Origin: CBDVBD01 sp965372135
Lineage (GTDB): Bacteria > Electryoneota > RPQS01 > CBDVBD01
Direction: 5' to 3'
NCBI GenBank assembly: GCA_965372135.1
Contig: CBDVBD010000187.1
Span: forward strand, 1-5,510
Length of the DNA: 5,510 bases
The notes below the pieces were generated by a model. It did not search any database. It saw nothing but the letters and a program-made list of their open reading frames with translations, and was not told where the DNA came from. A program made the translations under genes and the position numbers. How positions within the stretch are numbered: the first letter of the stretch is position 1; every line of letters starts with the position of its first letter. Of the stretch, positions 4,518-5,510 are shown one piece after another.

Positions 4518-5054
4518 ATGCAATTTTCCCAGGAAGCCACTCAAAAAATAAATGACCTGCTGACCCACTACCCCGATGACCGTCGGGAAGCGGCATTAAT
4601 CCCCGTGCTCCACATGGCGCAAAAAGAATTCAAAGCCCTGACTCCCGACGTAGAGGAAGTGGTTGCGGAGGCGGTAGGCGTACCCATCGTCCGGGTTCGG
4701 GAATGCGTCACCTTCTACGAAATGCTTTACCAGGTGCCCGTCGGCAAATACCACCTCCAGGTGTGCTGGAACATCGCTTGTTCCCTGCTCGGTGCAGAGC
4801 ATCTAATAGATTACTTGAGCAAACGGTTGGGAATCCTACCCGGCGAAGTCACCGCCGACGGAAAATTTTCCCTACGTGGAATGGAATGTTTGGGAGCCTG
4901 TTCCGAAGCACCGGTAATGCTGCTGAACGAGGAACTGTACCAGGGATTAAGCGAAGAAAAACTGGATCGGATGCTGAAGGAATTGGGTGTAAAGGACGAA
5001 ACCTACACCGTGGAAAACCCGACATCGGAATCCAACACTACGGAGGCGTCATGA
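4518..5054 (+). CDS. nuoE: NADH-quinone oxidoreductase subunit E (NuoE)
   Basis: The 24-kDa-type thioredoxin-fold subunit of the NADH-oxidising arm, carrying the [2Fe-2S] cluster N1a near the FMN of NuoF. The 178-aa protein has an N-terminal helical region (residues 5-60) with ALIPVLHMAQ, then VRECVTFYEMLYQVPVGKY, and the four cluster ligands C83 and C88 (VCWNIACSL, C-x4-C) and C124 and C128 (ECLGACSEAPV, C-x3-C). It ends with a hydrophilic tail rich in Thr, Ser and Glu. Length is normal. ATG 4518 follows AGGAG (4502-4506) at an 11-nt spacing, slightly long. The gene is separated from nuoD by the structured 198-nt spacer but overlaps nuoF by 4 nt, so the N-module genes may form their own translational block. 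Confidence 0.95.
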   Translation: MQFSQEATQKINDLLTHYPDDRREAALIPVLHMAQKEFKALTPDVEEVVAEAVGVPIVRVRECVTFYEMLYQVPVGKYHLQVCWNIACSLLGAEHLIDYLSKRLGILPGEVTADGKFSLRGMECLGACSEAPVMLLNEELYQGLSEEKLDRMLKELGVKDETYTVENPTSESNTTEAS

Positions 5055-5510
5055 CCGAAGACCTGGTCAAAATCAGCAGCCGAAATTTTGACATCCCCGG
5101 AGCTCATCAATTATCGACAGCATTAGAACGCGGTGCCTACCAGGGACTGAAAAAAGCGCTGACAATGGATTCCGATGCCATCGTCACCGAAGTGCGGGAA
5201 AGCAAATTACGCGGTCACGGTGGTGCCGGATTCCCCGCCGGAGTGAAATGGGGCTTCGTGCCCAAAGACACCGACAAACCCAAATACCTGTGCGTCAACG
5301 CCGACGAAAGCGAACCGGGAACCTGCAAAGACCGCTTGATCCTGGAAAAAGACCCCCACTTGCTGCTGGAAGGCATCGCCATCACCTGTTTCGCCATCGG
5401 CATCCACACCGCCTACGTGTACATCCGCGGCGAATATCATTACCCCACCCGTATCTTCAACGACGCTATCCAGGAAGCCAAAGACGCTGGATACTTGGGG
5501 AAAAACATCT
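5051..5510 (+). CDS. nuoF: NADH-quinone oxidoreductase subunit F (NuoF), N-terminal part, cut by the window edge
   Basis: The 51-kDa-type subunit that binds FMN and NADH and starts the electron chain of complex I. Only 153 complete codons plus one base are in the window. They show the FMN/NADH glycine loop RGHGGAGFPAGVKW (54-67), the nucleotide-site motif NADESEPGTCKDR (83-95) and AYVYIRGEY (121-129). The glycine loop has His56 where Arg is common (GRGGAGFP). The [4Fe-4S] N3 ligand region lies beyond the edge. ATG 5051 overlaps the nuoE TGA in ATGA, with a strong GGAGG (5042-5046) 4 nt upstream, so translation is coupled to nuoE. HoxF or HydB-type subunits share these motifs, but the operon context makes NuoF by far the likeliest. 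Confidence 0.95.
   Translation, partial: MTEDLVKISSRNFDIPGAHQLSTALERGAYQGLKKALTMDSDAIVTEVRESKLRGHGGAGFPAGVKWGFVPKDTDKPKYLCVNADESEPGTCKDRLILEKDPHLLLEGIAITCFAIGIHTAYVYIRGEYHYPTRIFNDAIQEAKDAGYLGKNI

Overview
The window is the 5' half of a respiratory complex I (NADH:quinone oxidoreductase, nuo) operon, all on the + strand: nuoA (548-904), nuoB (1069-1548), an FAD/NAD(P)-binding oxidoreductase that is not a standard complex I subunit (1562-2563), nuoC (2563-3063), nuoD (3090-4319), nuoE (4518-5054) and the first 153 codons of nuoF (5051 to the edge). The core order A-B-C-D-E-F is canonical and NuoC and NuoD are separate proteins, unlike the fused NuoCD of enteric bacteria. All key cluster ligands and signature motifs visible in these subunits are intact, so the genes look functional.

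Region by region: bases 1-447 hold no gene that I can support. They are a patchwork of short intergenic repeats: a degenerate 19-bp tandem repeat, two small palindromic repeats, AT-rich degenerate direct repeats and one copy of a dispersed motif. Bases 448-547 hold two promoter candidates for the operon. The nuoA-nuoB gap (164 nt) holds a second copy of the dispersed motif, folded as a hairpin. From nuoB to nuoD the genes are tightly packed (13-nt gap, 1-nt TAATG overlap, 26-nt gap). The nuoD-nuoE gap (198 nt) is packed with four successive hairpins, the first sharing its stem sequence with the dispersed motif. nuoE and nuoF overlap by 4 nt (ATGA).

How the genes work together: NuoE and NuoF (with NuoG, presumably downstream) form the NADH-oxidising arm. 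Electrons pass to cluster N2 in NuoB and then to quinone at the NuoB/NuoD interface; NuoC belongs to the same peripheral Q-module. NuoA is a membrane subunit at the junction with the quinone site. The extra flavoprotein is placed and translationally coupled as if made together with the Q-module; its role is unknown.

Organism: a bacterium with moderate GC in genes, AT-richer spacers and many small palindromic intergenic repeats. That style is seen in several uncultured lineages (for example FCB-group relatives), but nothing in the window fixes the taxonomy, and I give this only as a weak impression. The most interesting items are the embedded flavoprotein gene, the four-hairpin nuoD-nuoE spacer and the palindrome family shared by three spacers.
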